64,000 bases of DNA from NCBI GenBank assembly GCA_013824685.1, contig PNOG01000022.1, positions 31,266 through 95,265 of the forward strand. Direction: 5' to 3'. The position numbers and the translations under genes are program-made. Under the pieces are notes generated by a model. That model saw only the letters and a program-made list of their open reading frames with translations. It made no database searches and had not been told where the DNA came from. Shown here in pieces: positions 8,955 to 17,955 of the stretch (the stretch's first letter is position 1; every line of letters begins with the position of its first letter). Source of the DNA: Coprothermobacter sp. (GTDB lineage: Bacteria > Caldisericota > Caldisericia > Cryosericales > Cryosericaceae).

Positions 8955-9575
8955 ATGACGCGGCCGGAGCCAAAGCCTCTGCAGATAGTGCTCCACGGTC
9001 ATTCCGTGCGACTTCGGGAGGCGAAGGTGGCAGATGCCTCTTTCATCGTAGCACTGAGACGCGACCCCCTGCTCTCAGATTTCATCCATCCCACGTCATC
9101 CTCGGTGGCAGCCCAGGAAAGTTGGCTGTTGACCTATGCGTCGAGGCCGGACGATTACTACTTCATCTGTGAGGATAGCGATGGAAAATCATGGGGCACC
9201 GTTCGCATCCCAAGTGTCCACGCAAGCGAATTTGAGATCGGGAGTTGGGTGTTCCTCCCCGATGCTCCAGTGGGCGCTTCGATACAGGCGATTCTGCTCG
9301 CGTATCGGTTCGGTTTTGAACGCCTGGGGTATGACGTTGCAGTGTTCGACGTCCGGCGAGGCAATGAACGTGTATGGAGATTTCATGAGGCTTGTGGGGC
9401 AAGAAGGAATCGCCAGGATGCAGAGAACTTCTACTACAGTCTCGACAGAGCGGCGTTCTCGCGTGCGTGGGTGCGCTACAGTAGCATCGTTGCCTGCCCT
9501 GACCCCGTAGACTGGCTACAGGAGGTACATCGTGCTGAGCGAGTGCAGACTCATCGAACTTCCCAAGATCACTGA
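8955..9575 (+). CDS. GNAT-family N-acyltransferase
   Basis: A 206-aa GNAT-fold protein: an N-terminal VRLREAKVADA strand-helix, DDYYFICE, a central FEIGSWVFL..APVGASIQ acetyl-CoA region, and a late Tyr-rich segment (NFYYSLDR). The start at 8955 lies seven bases after the KAS III stop. The gene overlaps fdtA by 44 bases. In dTDP-Fuc3NAc/Qui3NAc clusters the N-acetyltransferase (FdtC/QdtC) is usually a left-handed beta-helix protein, and none is found here. This GNAT is the best candidate for acylating the 3-amino group, perhaps with the ACP-bound acyl chain (inference). Confidence 0.75.
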   Translation: MTRPEPKPLQIVLHGHSVRLREAKVADASFIVALRRDPLLSDFIHPTSSSVAAQESWLLTYASRPDDYYFICEDSDGKSWGTVRIPSVHASEFEIGSWVFLPDAPVGASIQAILLAYRFGFERLGYDVAVFDVRRGNERVWRFHEACGARRNRQDAENFYYSLDRAAFSRAWVRYSSIVACPDPVDWLQEVHRAERVQTHRTSQDH

Positions 9576-9945
9576 CCCGCGGGGAAATCTCACGGCTGTC
9601 GAGGGGGGTATCCAGATTCCTTTCGAGATACGCCGCGTGTACTACTTGTACGACGTTCCGGGCGGGGCGACGAGAGGAGGGCACGCGCACAAAGCGCTGG
9701 AGCAGCTCATCATTGCTATGTCTGGGAGCTTTGACGTGGTTCTGGACGATGGGAAGGAGCAGCGCCGATTTCACATGAACCGATCCTACTATGGGCTCTA
9801 TGTGTGTCCAATGACCTGGCGCGAACTGGACAACTTCTCGTCAGGCTCGGTGTGTCTGGTGCTGGCATCACAGAGGTACAGTGAAGATGACTACTACAGG
9901 GATCACACTGCATTCCTGCACGCCGCTGGAGTTCCGAACCCGTGA
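9532..9945 (+). CDS. fdtA: dTDP-4-oxo-6-deoxyglucose 3,4-ketoisomerase
   Basis: A small cupin (137 aa) of the FdtA/QdtA family, which turns the RmlB product into the 3-keto sugar. The family motif [12 protein letters not shown], with the catalytic His pair (51 and 53), is present, and so is [10 protein letters not shown] near the start. GTG 9532 is preceded by AGGAGGT. FdtA (galacto product) and QdtA (gluco product) cannot be separated by eye, so the sugar could be Fuc3N or Qui3N. The next gene is the matching aminotransferase. Confidence 0.88.
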   Translation: MLSECRLIELPKITDPRGNLTAVEGGIQIPFEIRRVYYLYDVPGGATRGGHAHKALEQLIIAMSGSFDVVLDDGKEQRRFHMNRSYYGLYVCPMTWRELDNFSSGSVCLVLASQRYSEDDYYRDHTAFLHAAGVPNP

Positions 9946-11066
9946 GGATACCCTTCCTTGACCTGACCGCGGAAAATGCGGAGCGTCGGGCCGATCTCGA
10001 CGCCTCCTATGCTCGTGTCATGGACGCAGGGCAGTTTATTCTTGGGCGCGAGTGTGAGACCTTTGAGGCCGAGTTTGCAGGGTACTGTGGAGTCCGTCAC
10101 TGTGTTGGCGTCGCAAACGGTCTGGAGGCGCTCGAACTCATACTCCTGGGAATGGGCATCGGTATCGGGGATGAGGTGATCGTTCCCGGCAACACATTCA
10201 TCGCGACATGGCTTGCCGTGACGCGAACTGGTGCCAAGCCCGTGCCTGTTGAACCAGACGCCCACACCTACAACATCGACGCCGACCGCATTGAAGCAGC
10301 CATAACGTCTCGCACAAAGGCTATCGTTCCCGTGCACTTGTATGGTCAGCCCGCCGACATGGACGCAGTGAACACCATCGCACACCTCCATGGCCTCAAG
10401 GTCATCGAAGATGCGGCACAGGCACATGGAGCGCGCTACAGGGGAGAGCGAACGGGTGGATTGGGGGACGCTGCGGGGTTCAGCTTCTACCCCACAAAGA
10501 ACCTGGGTGCATTGGGTGACGGAGGGGCCATTCTCACAGATGATATGGGACTTGCAGAACGTGTGAGAATCCTTCGCAACTACGGATCCAGGATCAAATA
10601 CGTCCATGAGCTGGCCGGGTACAACAGTCGACTCGACGAACTTCAGGCAGCTTTCCTGAGAGTGGGGATCCCGGGGCTGGACCGGCGCAACGCAAGACGA
10701 AGGGAGATCGCCGCACTGTACGGCCGAGAGTTGGCTGGAGACTCCCGCATCGTGGTTCCGGTCGTTCCAGAGTGGGCCGAGCCAGTGTGGTACGCCTACG
10801 TCGTACAGGTGAACAACAGGAGCAGGGTTCAGGAGATGCTGAGAGCTCGTGGCGTTGGCACTCTGGTACACTACCCGGTACCGCCCCACCTGTCAGGTGC
10901 GTACGCATCGCAGGGCTTTGATGTGGGTCAGCTGCCGATCAGTGAAGCACTGGCAGACCGCGTCCTGAGTCTCCCGATGGGTTCTGCAATGATTGACGAA
11001 ACCGTGGTTGTCGTGGCGGACGAGTTGAAGAACGCTGTCTCTCAGGCTGGCGCGGAAGCAGAATGA
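9942..11066 (+). CDS. fdtB: dTDP-3-amino-3,6-dideoxyhexose aminotransferase (DegT/DnrJ/EryC1)
   Basis: A PLP-dependent sugar aminotransferase, 374 aa, expected to aminate the 3-keto sugar made by FdtA. It has the internal-aldimine lysine in [14 protein letters not shown] (Lys ~186), the [10 protein letters not shown] cofactor aspartate segment, and [12 protein letters not shown], all typical of DegT enzymes. The GTG start sits on the fdtA stop (GTGA), so the two are coupled. A second DegT enzyme at 31070 belongs to the wbp set and is a different branch. Confidence 0.88.
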   Translation: MRIPFLDLTAENAERRADLDASYARVMDAGQFILGRECETFEAEFAGYCGVRHCVGVANGLEALELILLGMGIGIGDEVIVPGNTFIATWLAVTRTGAKPVPVEPDAHTYNIDADRIEAAITSRTKAIVPVHLYGQPADMDAVNTIAHLHGLKVIEDAAQAHGARYRGERTGGLGDAAGFSFYPTKNLGALGDGGAILTDDMGLAERVRILRNYGSRIKYVHELAGYNSRLDELQAAFLRVGIPGLDRRNARRREIAALYGRELAGDSRIVVPVVPEWAEPVWYAYVVQVNNRSRVQEMLRARGVGTLVHYPVPPHLSGAYASQGFDVGQLPISEALADRVLSLPMGSAMIDETVVVVADELKNAVSQAGAEAE

Positions 11067-12121
11067 GCGATCCTCGATTCGGCGGCGTCGCGACCACGAC
11101 CAAACCAGGTGCAGATGGCGTGGCAGCCAACTCGTTTCCTCTTGTGTCCATCAGTATCATCACGTACAACCAGGCCCAGTGGATACGCGCGTGCATCGAG
11201 AGTGCGCTGGTCCAGGACTATCCCAACCTGGAAATCGTCGTGGCTGACGACAGAAGCACCGATGGAACAAACGAAATCGTACAGTCTCTGGCGCTGGAGT
11301 ATCCAGGTATCGTCAAGCCCGTTTTTTCGCAGGTGAACGAGGGCATCACTCGCAACAGCAACAAGGCCCTGAGGCACTGTAAAGGCAAGTATGTGGCACT
11401 GTGCGCTGGTGACGACGTCCTCTTGCCGGACAAGGTTCGTAAGCAGGTCGCGTGGCTTGAGGAGGACGACCGCAGAGTGCTAGTTGGCCACTACGTGGAT
11501 GTCAAGAACGTGACCCTCGAAACATCGGAGGGGATCTACAGGACGGGCCCGGCAGGCGAGCAAGGCGTGGGGTGCCGGGAAGTCGTTCGCCACGGAGCAG
11601 GGTCGACCTTCCTGGGCAGCTCAGTCATGGTCAAGCGGGTAGCTCTTCCACGATGCGGCTTTGACGACCGTATCGACGTAGCGTCAGACTGGAAACTCAT
11701 CATCGATGTCATCGGAGAGTCGGGCGCGTGGGGAACTGTCCCCGAGGTGTTGTCAGTCTACCGGAGGCATGGTGGCAACACGACGCTGCTGAGACGGCGA
11801 CAGATCATGGACGATACCATCAGGACGCTCGGTCTTGTGGAATCGGAACGGCCTTGGCTGAGGGCAGAGGTCACGCCGATACGGCGGCTCTACGAATACG
11901 CATGGAACAAGGAGCTCTTTCTGGAGGCTGACCCCGGTGCCGACAGGCGCACCATCGCCAAGGCAATACTTCGACCGCCTCCTGGCGTGCCGAGGTGGAA
12001 AGCACTGGCGCTCCTGGTTGCGATGTGTATTGGCGGCAGGCGATTGCGCGATGTCCTGAATGCCAGAGAGGCACGCAAGCGTGTTGGGTCACCGTCTCAC
12101 CCGCTTGGAGCCGACACATGA
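11063..12121 (+). CDS. GT2-family glycosyltransferase
   Basis: A 352-aa GT-A fold transferase. After a short Gly/Ala-rich N-terminal tail it has [31 protein letters not shown] and the metal-binding-like [11 protein letters not shown] segment. No membrane segment is evident, so it is probably a cytosolic, membrane-associated enzyme that extends the lipid-linked glycan. Donor and linkage are unknown. ATG 11063 overlaps the aminotransferase stop, and the next GT overlaps its own stop as ATGA. Confidence 0.87.
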   Translation: MSDPRFGGVATTTKPGADGVAANSFPLVSISIITYNQAQWIRACIESALVQDYPNLEIVVADDRSTDGTNEIVQSLALEYPGIVKPVFSQVNEGITRNSNKALRHCKGKYVALCAGDDVLLPDKVRKQVAWLEEDDRRVLVGHYVDVKNVTLETSEGIYRTGPAGEQGVGCREVVRHGAGSTFLGSSVMVKRVALPRCGFDDRIDVASDWKLIIDVIGESGAWGTVPEVLSVYRRHGGNTTLLRRRQIMDDTIRTLGLVESERPWLRAEVTPIRRLYEYAWNKELFLEADPGADRRTIAKAILRPPPGVPRWKALALLVAMCIGGRRLRDVLNAREARKRVGSPSHPLGADT

Positions 12122-12963
12122 GTTCCACATCCTCGCAGCCTCTCATCAGCATATGCGTTGGCTCGTACAACCATGGCAAGTTCATCTCAGCAGCACTCGA
12201 CAGTGTGCTGGCCGACACCTACGGCAACAAGGAGGTCGTCGTAGCCGATGATGGTTCGACGGATGGGACGGCGGACCTAGTCGAAGCCTACGCGCTCCGT
12301 CAAGGAGCGTCCAGCGTACCGATCCGGTTGATCCGGAGGTCACACAGTGGCGCCGCGCAGACGTTCAATGCTGCCATCTCCGCGGCAGGAGGGGCGTATC
12401 TGGCGCTTCTGGCGAGCGATGACCAGCTGGTGTCTGGCGGGTTGGAGGCGAGGCAGTCCTATCTGGCGTCACACGAAAGGAAGTCGGTCGTGTTCGGCGA
12501 TGCCCGCGTGATCGATGCTGAAGGATCTCTCACATATGGCAGTGCTCTCCGTGACATGTGGCATACCGATCCGCGACGGTACACCGATGACGCAACCCTC
12601 AGGCATGAGTTCATTTGCCACTGGGCTATGCCCGGCAGCGTGATCATGCTCGCGAGGAGTGCAATCGACACGGTCGGCCTGTTCGACCCCACACTGTCGG
12701 TCGAGGACTGGGATTTCTGCCTGCGAGCTGCTGCCCGAGGGGCAATAGGCTACGTCGACACCCCCGTTGCCTGCTATCGTCTTCATGGTGACAACAGCAA
12801 TCTGTCGTCGACAGCGCGTCTGGGCCACTTGGTGGACCTCAGGAGTACGTCATTGCGGCGCATGGGTGACTTTCGATTTCATGACCGCCTTGCGCTTCTC
12901 GGCTACGCCGCTAAGTGCACAGGGAGCATCACGCTCGAAGCCGTGCGTCGGGTGTTCCGATGA
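12118..12963 (+). CDS. GT2-family glycosyltransferase
   Basis: 281 aa, GT-A fold: ISICVGSYNHGKFI, VVVADDGSTDGT, and LLASDDQL as the DxD-like site. The later VEDWDFCLRAAARG segment matches the ED-x-D-hxxR region of GT2 enzymes, which often binds the acceptor side. Start ATG 12118 overlaps the preceding stop. It belongs to a run of three consecutive GT2 genes, consistent with sequential addition of sugars to one repeat unit. Confidence 0.87.
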   Translation: MSSTSSQPLISICVGSYNHGKFISAALDSVLADTYGNKEVVVADDGSTDGTADLVEAYALRQGASSVPIRLIRRSHSGAAQTFNAAISAAGGAYLALLASDDQLVSGGLEARQSYLASHERKSVVFGDARVIDAEGSLTYGSALRDMWHTDPRRYTDDATLRHEFICHWAMPGSVIMLARSAIDTVGLFDPTLSVEDWDFCLRAAARGAIGYVDTPVACYRLHGDNSNLSSTARLGHLVDLRSTSLRRMGDFRFHDRLALLGYAAKCTGSITLEAVRRVFR

Positions 12964-13937
12964 GTGGACAAGTCACCATACTCCTAGCTACCCACAACGG
13001 TCACAGATGGCTGGCACCGCTGGTTCATAGCATACAGGAACAGACGTATCCCGACTGGCGACTCATGGTGCTGGATGACGGTTCAACTGACGACACGCCC
13101 GAATTGACGAGAGATCTCCTCGAACGGGAGAAGCGTGCGGTTCTCCAGGTGAGCACGCTTCACAGGGGGGCAGTCGGCACATTCGAGGAGCTGCTCTCTA
13201 CGGTGTCGACCCCATACTTCGCCCTCTGTGACCAGGATGACGTCTGGCAGCCGCGTAAGCTCGAGGAGTCTGTTGAGCTTCTCGAGAGGACGGGTACAGA
13301 GCTGGTCTACACAGACCTCGTGGTCGTCGATGAAGATCTGTGCCAGGTCGCGGCTTCCATGTGGAAGTACTCTCAGATTGTGCCGGTGCGCGGCAAGGCA
13401 CTGATCCCATTGCTTCTGAGGAATGCTGTGACCGGCTGTACGATTGTCGGACGCACCGCTCTCCTCACGAGAGCACTTCCCTTTCCTCCGGGGATTCCGA
13501 TGCATGACTGGTGGCTGGCCGTCGTCGCGGCCAGCGGGAGAGGCGTTGAACCCTTGACCCATCCTAGTGTGCTCTATCGTCAGCACGGACAGAATGAGCT
13601 CGGTGCATCCGCCCTGTCGTTGAGCTCCCTCAGGCGGCGCCAGTCCCGTCAGGGTGGATCGCTCTCGCAGTATCTGGACGGACGCATCCAGTCGAGGCTG
13701 GCAATGGTCATGGCACTTCGGGCCATGGGAATCGACAGAGAGCCGCGGTTCTTGTCCTGGTTCTATCGGAGGACCGGCGCAGTGCGTTTCGTGGTGGCTC
13801 CCGTGTACTTTATCTATGCGTTGACCCATGCAGGGATTCTTGGCGTCCGTGCGTTGGGGGTTGACCTGATGCTGAGTTGCTGGCCGGTAGGCGTTACCAG
13901 GACCCGGCTGGTCACGGGGGGGAACAATGTCGAGTAG
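12960..13937 (+). CDS. GT2-family glycosyltransferase (rhamnosyltransferase-like)
   Basis: 325 aa. Its VTILLATHNGHRWL start, MVLDDGSTDDTPE, and ALCDQDDVWQPRKLE are typical of the GT2 subgroup that includes many rhamnosyltransferases. The CDQDDVW box is especially typical. A C-terminal hydrophobic stretch (~residues 285-310) could anchor it to the membrane. It overlaps both neighbours (ATGA start; the end overlaps wzm by 11 bases). Donor dTDP-rhamnose is a reasonable guess given the rml genes in the operon. Confidence 0.86.
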   Translation: MSGQVTILLATHNGHRWLAPLVHSIQEQTYPDWRLMVLDDGSTDDTPELTRDLLEREKRAVLQVSTLHRGAVGTFEELLSTVSTPYFALCDQDDVWQPRKLEESVELLERTGTELVYTDLVVVDEDLCQVAASMWKYSQIVPVRGKALIPLLLRNAVTGCTIVGRTALLTRALPFPPGIPMHDWWLAVVAASGRGVEPLTHPSVLYRQHGQNELGASALSLSSLRRRQSRQGGSLSQYLDGRIQSRLAMVMALRAMGIDREPRFLSWFYRRTGAVRFVVAPVYFIYALTHAGILGVRALGVDLMLSCWPVGVTRTRLVTGGNNVE

Positions 13938-14706
13938 CCGGCGCATTCGCGCAGTGCAGTTCAGGGACCTGGTGCGTGAACTGACGCGCAAGGAGTTGAA
14001 GGTCCGCTACCGCAACAGTTTCCTGGGCTACATCTGGTCGGTTGCATCGCCGGCTGCTCAGGCTCTCGTGTACTTCTTCGCATTCAAGGTCGTGGTCCGC
14101 ATAGCGGTCGACGACTACGGGCTCTTCCTGATTGCCGGCTTGTTCGTCTGGCAGTGGTTCATCAACTCGCTGACTGTCTGTACCGGCGTTTTTCTCACCA
14201 ACGTGTCGCTCATCAAGAAGGTTGCTTTTCCTAGACAAGCGTTGCCCCTGGCGAGCGTGCTCAATGATTGCCTCCATTTCCTGCTGTCGCTTCCGGTCAT
14301 TGCCGTCGTGGCTGCGGTCTATGGGGTGTTCCCTCGGCTGTCATGGCTCTATGGACTGCCGATCCTGGTGTTCCTGCAATTCCTGCTTGTCCTAGGATGC
14401 GGATTGCTCGTGTCGTCGATAAACTTGTTCTTCCGGGATCTTGAGCGCCTGGTGACAATCCTGCTGAGTATTGTTTTCTACGCCACGCCGATCATCTACC
14501 CGCTGGACATGCTGCCTTCGCGATTCCGGCCTCTCGTCTTCCTGAACCCGATGACTCCGCTCGTGGTAAACTACCGCAGTGTCTTGCTCGATGGCGTACT
14601 CCAGTGGCAGTACGTGGGGTTGTCGCTTGCGTACGGATTGGTCTGGTTGGGCATTGGCTGGTGCGTGTTTGCTCGCCTGCGCTGGCGGTTTGCGGAGGCG
14701 CTATGA
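13927..14706 (+). CDS. wzm: Polysaccharide ABC exporter, permease subunit
   Basis: A 259-aa membrane protein of the ABC-2 type. The N-terminal amphipathic RKELKVRYRNSFLGYIWS motif is diagnostic of Wzm/TagG permeases. About six hydrophobic segments follow, ending with PMTPLVVNYRSVLLDG before the last helices. With the ATPase encoded immediately downstream (overlapping ATGA) it should export a lipid-linked glycan across the inner membrane. Confidence 0.92.
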   Translation: MSSSRRIRAVQFRDLVRELTRKELKVRYRNSFLGYIWSVASPAAQALVYFFAFKVVVRIAVDDYGLFLIAGLFVWQWFINSLTVCTGVFLTNVSLIKKVAFPRQALPLASVLNDCLHFLLSLPVIAVVAAVYGVFPRLSWLYGLPILVFLQFLLVLGCGLLVSSINLFFRDLERLVTILLSIVFYATPIIYPLDMLPSRFRPLVFLNPMTPLVVNYRSVLLDGVLQWQYVGLSLAYGLVWLGIGWCVFARLRWRFAEAL

Positions 14707-15440
14707 ACTTGGGGGAGATTCGTGTCGAGCATGCCAGCAAGAGCTACCCTCTCTACTACAGGCTGACCGCGGGGTTCAAGAGTTTCCTGTTTCACCTCCC
14801 GTCTGCCCTGAACAGCATGCGGAATGCTCGTTTTGAAGCACTGCACGATGTGACATTCAGTCTTGCACCAGGGGAGTCGCTGGGCATCATTGGGCGCAAC
14901 GGGGCCGGGAAGAGCACCATGCTGTCTCTGCTGGCAGGGGTCATGCTGCCGTCAGAAGGGATCGTGCAGACGTCTGGCCGCATAGCCCCGATTCTGGAGC
15001 TGGGCGCCGGGTTTCATCCGGACCTGTCCGGAGCAGAGAACATCATCCTGAACTCGGTGATTCTTGGGTCGACGCTTCGTGAGGCGCAGGATCACTTCAA
15101 TGACATTGTTGCGTTCAGCGAACTCGCGGAGTTCATCGAACAGCCGATACGAACTTACTCGAGCGGGATGCTGGTGCGGCTTGGGTTCTCAGTGGCCGTG
15201 CACATCCGACCCAAGATCCTCCTGATCGACGAAGTCCTAGCGGTTGGCGATGCCCCCTTTCAGGCCAAATCCCGGAAACGTTTGCTTGAGCTGCGAGAAG
15301 GAGGCTCGACCCTGGTCCTGGTCTCGCACTCGATGGAGGCCGTACGCGGCGTCTGCGACCGTGCCATCTGGCTCGAGCATGGCAGGGTGCGGGGCGAAGG
15401 CTCGGCGACCGGCGTGACTCAGGCGTATGAGTCTTCCTGA
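14703..15440 (+). CDS. wzt: Polysaccharide ABC exporter, ATP-binding subunit
   Basis: 245 aa. Walker A GRNGAGKST (~64-72), the Wzt-type APILELGAGFHPDLSGAENI segment, the ABC signature region YSSGML, Walker B LLIDEVLAVGD and the switch His in VSHSME are all present. The N-terminus SKSYPLYYR is typical of Wzt/TagH. It ends soon after the nucleotide-binding domain, so it has no C-terminal carbohydrate-binding domain like that of Wzt from E. coli O8/O9a. This suggests export is not tied to a capped chain end. Start 14703 overlaps wzm. Confidence 0.92.
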   Translation: MNLGEIRVEHASKSYPLYYRLTAGFKSFLFHLPSALNSMRNARFEALHDVTFSLAPGESLGIIGRNGAGKSTMLSLLAGVMLPSEGIVQTSGRIAPILELGAGFHPDLSGAENIILNSVILGSTLREAQDHFNDIVAFSELAEFIEQPIRTYSSGMLVRLGFSVAVHIRPKILLIDEVLAVGDAPFQAKSRKRLLELREGGSTLVLVSHSMEAVRGVCDRAIWLEHGRVRGEGSATGVTQAYESS

Positions 15441-16383
15441 CACCGCTGTCACAGCTTTGGTCACCCTCACTCTGAACGCCGGCACGACTGCAGTTGCTGT
15501 GATCGCAGGCGTACAGTCGCAGCGCCTGCAGCCGCAAGTATGGCTGGTGCTGGATTCGGGCTCCTCCGACGGTACAGTGCAAGCCTTCACACAAGCCGGT
15601 GCCGACGTGGTGCCAGTGGACAGAGCACTGTTCGACCATGCCGCAACACGGCAGATGGCGGTCGACCGGCTGGATGGGGCAGACGCCGTCGTGTTCATGA
15701 CGCAGGATGCCGCGCTTGCGGACGCCGACGCGCTGGGCACGCTGGTTGCGTGCCTGGAGGACCCGCGGATCGGCGTGGCATATGGCCGGCAGGTCCCACG
15801 GCCGGGTGCAGGCGCCATCGAGCGCCATGCCCGGCTGTTCAACTACCCGGATGCCGGAGCCGTGCACATGATGGACGATGCGGCGAGGCTCGGCATCAAG
15901 GCGGCCTTCTGCTCCAACTCCTTCGCCGCTTGGCGGCGCTCAGCACTGCTTTCGGTGGGGGGCTTCCCGTCCCCGTGCATCCTGGGCGAGGACATGCTGA
16001 CTGCCGCACGGCTGCTTCAAGCCGGGTACGGCGTCGTGTACTGTGCCGACGCTCACGTGGTCCATTCGCATGCCCTGACGGCAGGTGGGGAGGCCCGGCG
16101 CTATTTCGACACCGGCGTCATGCATGTGGACAACGCGTGGCTCCTTGAGGCATTCGGGTCCGCCGGGGGCGAGGGGATACGCTTCGTCTGGTCCGAGGTG
16201 CGTTACCTGGCGACGCGCGGCGCAGTCCTGCGTATTCCCGAAGCCCTCGTGCGCGACGTTGTCAAGCTGGCCGCGTACCATCTGGGACGCGCGTATCGGC
16301 TCCTGCCCAGGGACTGGTGCCGCAGGATGAGCATGAACCCAGGGTACTGGGACCACGGGAGGGGAGACCATGCGACGACGTAG
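15427..16383 (+). CDS. GT2-family glycosyltransferase (RfbN-like)
   Basis: 318 aa. N-terminal VTLTLNAGTTAVAVIAGV, LVLDSGSSDGT, the FDHAATRQMAV segment and MTQDAAL acid box place it in the rhamnosyl/mannosyl GT2 group that has F-x-H-x-x-T-R-N-like motifs. CSNSFAAWRRSAL and GEDM fit the acceptor and base region. It overlaps wzt by 14 bases and the sugar phosphotransferase by 14 bases, so it is part of the same transcript as the exporter. Confidence 0.85.
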   Translation: MSLPDTAVTALVTLTLNAGTTAVAVIAGVQSQRLQPQVWLVLDSGSSDGTVQAFTQAGADVVPVDRALFDHAATRQMAVDRLDGADAVVFMTQDAALADADALGTLVACLEDPRIGVAYGRQVPRPGAGAIERHARLFNYPDAGAVHMMDDAARLGIKAAFCSNSFAAWRRSALLSVGGFPSPCILGEDMLTAARLLQAGYGVVYCADAHVVHSHALTAGGEARRYFDTGVMHVDNAWLLEAFGSAGGEGIRFVWSEVRYLATRGAVLRIPEALVRDVVKLAAYHLGRAYRLLPRDWCRRMSMNPGYWDHGRGDHATT

Positions 16384-17725
16384 CCTGCGTCCTCTCCTTG
16401 ATGCCCTCTGCCTGCTGGCGGCGTTCCTGCTGGCCCTGCTGGTGCGCTTCCGCTTCGAGACGTCGACCATCGACGTGCAATGGTATTGGGTATCGCTGGG
16501 ACTGTTCGCCGGTGTGGACATCGGCTACCTGTACCTGCGGGGGATGTATGACAACGGGCACGTCACCGCGGACCGGACCGCCGTCGTGGTCGACGGACTC
16601 GTCTACGCGACGTTCCTGTACCTGCTGGTGGCCTACCTGGTCAAGAACACGCTGTTCTCCCGCCTGACGCTTGTGTACTTCCTTGTCCTGTCCTTTGTCC
16701 TGCAAGTAGCACTGGAGAGGGTCATGGTCGCCGTCCGGCGACGCAGGTATGCGCGCGGCATAGACCTTGTGCCTGCCGCCCTTGCCGGCAGTGTGGACGA
16801 CTTGGCAGCAGCCGGCCTGGACGCGCTCAGCCTTCAGCGAGGGCTGGGGATGCGGCTGCTGCAGACTGAGGGTAGGGTGGTCACGGCGGGTTCCTCTTCC
16901 GAACTTGAGGTACTGCTGGACGTCGGCACGGCACGCGCCGTCTTGCTGGCGTCGCCCCTGCCCGACACGTCACAGATCGTAGAACTGTGCCTGCGTCGTT
17001 ACGTCACCGTCTATGCGCTCGGCGGCACCGTGCACACTTTGCCGTATCCCTCCGATGTCCTGTTCGTGGACCACACGCCGGTGCTCAGGGTGAGGGACCT
17101 CCTCGTTGCCGGCGTGGGCGCGCGCGTCAAGCGCCTCATGGACGTCGTGCTGGCGGGGCTGGGTGTCGTGATCCTTTCACCGCTCCTGCTGGTCCTCGCG
17201 GTGCTGGTGAAGCTCACGTCGCGCGGGCCCGTTCTGTTTGGGCACCGACGCCTGGGCGAAGGGGGCAGGCCCATCTGGGTCTTCAAGTTCCGTTCCATGA
17301 TGGTGGACGCCGAGGCGCGCCTGCAGGTCCTGCTTACCGCCGATCCCTCCCTGCGCACAGAGTACGAAGCGACGTACAAGCTGAGGAACGACCCGCGAGT
17401 CACGCGGCTGGGACGCTGGCTGCGCCGGACGTCGCTGGACGAGCTGCCCCAGTTGCTCAACGTCCTCCACGGTGACCTCTCACTGGTCGGACCGCGTCCT
17501 ATCGTCGCGGACGAGATTGCCAAGTATGGCCCAGCGTCTGCTGCCATCCTACGGGTTCGTCCTGGTGTCACCGGCCTGTGGCAGATCAGCGGGCGCAGTG
17601 ACCTGGACTATGCCGAGCGCGTGCGGCTGGACATGGACTACATCACGCACTGGAGCCTATGGCTGGACCTGCGCATCCTTGCGGCTACGATTCCCGCGGT
17701 TCTGCGCAGAAAGGGAGCGCGCTAG
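16370..17725 (+). CDS. Polyprenyl-phosphate hexose-1-phosphate transferase (WbaP/WcaJ type)
   Basis: An initiating enzyme that moves sugar-1-phosphate from UDP-sugar onto the lipid carrier. The 451-aa protein has about four N-terminal membrane segments (first ~125 residues), a central soluble domain, a re-entrant hydrophobic segment after RVKRLMDVVLAGLGV, and the C-terminal bacterial sugar transferase domain. That domain carries FKFRSM, the catalytic Asp-Glu pair in SLDELPQ (~357/358), VGPRP, and RPGVTGLWQ. It ends the first operon. A second, unrelated initiator (PNPT type) lies at 42585, so the locus has two start points for glycan synthesis. Confidence 0.92.
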   Translation: MRRRSLRPLLDALCLLAAFLLALLVRFRFETSTIDVQWYWVSLGLFAGVDIGYLYLRGMYDNGHVTADRTAVVVDGLVYATFLYLLVAYLVKNTLFSRLTLVYFLVLSFVLQVALERVMVAVRRRRYARGIDLVPAALAGSVDDLAAAGLDALSLQRGLGMRLLQTEGRVVTAGSSSELEVLLDVGTARAVLLASPLPDTSQIVELCLRRYVTVYALGGTVHTLPYPSDVLFVDHTPVLRVRDLLVAGVGARVKRLMDVVLAGLGVVILSPLLLVLAVLVKLTSRGPVLFGHRRLGEGGRPIWVFKFRSMMVDAEARLQVLLTADPSLRTEYEATYKLRNDPRVTRLGRWLRRTSLDELPQLLNVLHGDLSLVGPRPIVADEIAKYGPASAAILRVRPGVTGLWQISGRSDLDYAERVRLDMDYITHWSLWLDLRILAATIPAVLRRKGAR

Positions 17726-17737
17726 TACGGGCAGTAC

Positions 17738-17825
17738 AGGGTCAACTGGTAAAGAGCGCTATGAGTGGTAAATCAGCGCCCGAGGCAGAGGCAGGATCGG
17801 ATTCCCGCTTGCGCGGGAATGATGG
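17738..17825 (+). repeat. Composite dispersed repeat, copy 1
   Basis: It contains a diverged GGGTCAACTGGTAA module, GAGTGGTAAATCAG, and then the 20-bp palindromic core (17801-17820; ATTCCCGC, four bases, GCGGGAAT) followed by GATGG. It lies between the end of operon 1 and the converging RhuM-Fic gene. The remaining ~130 bases to 17955 show no gene. Confidence 0.75.
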
Positions 17826-17955
17826 ATGAAAGGCGGGAAGGTCTTCCTCTTTTTCCTCTGCTGCTGCCTGGCAGTCATGAGGGTTGAATTTCTGACAGGT
17901 AGACATCCAAAGCTTCTGCCCAGAGGACGTTGAGATATCTTCCTTGCGTCAGTTT

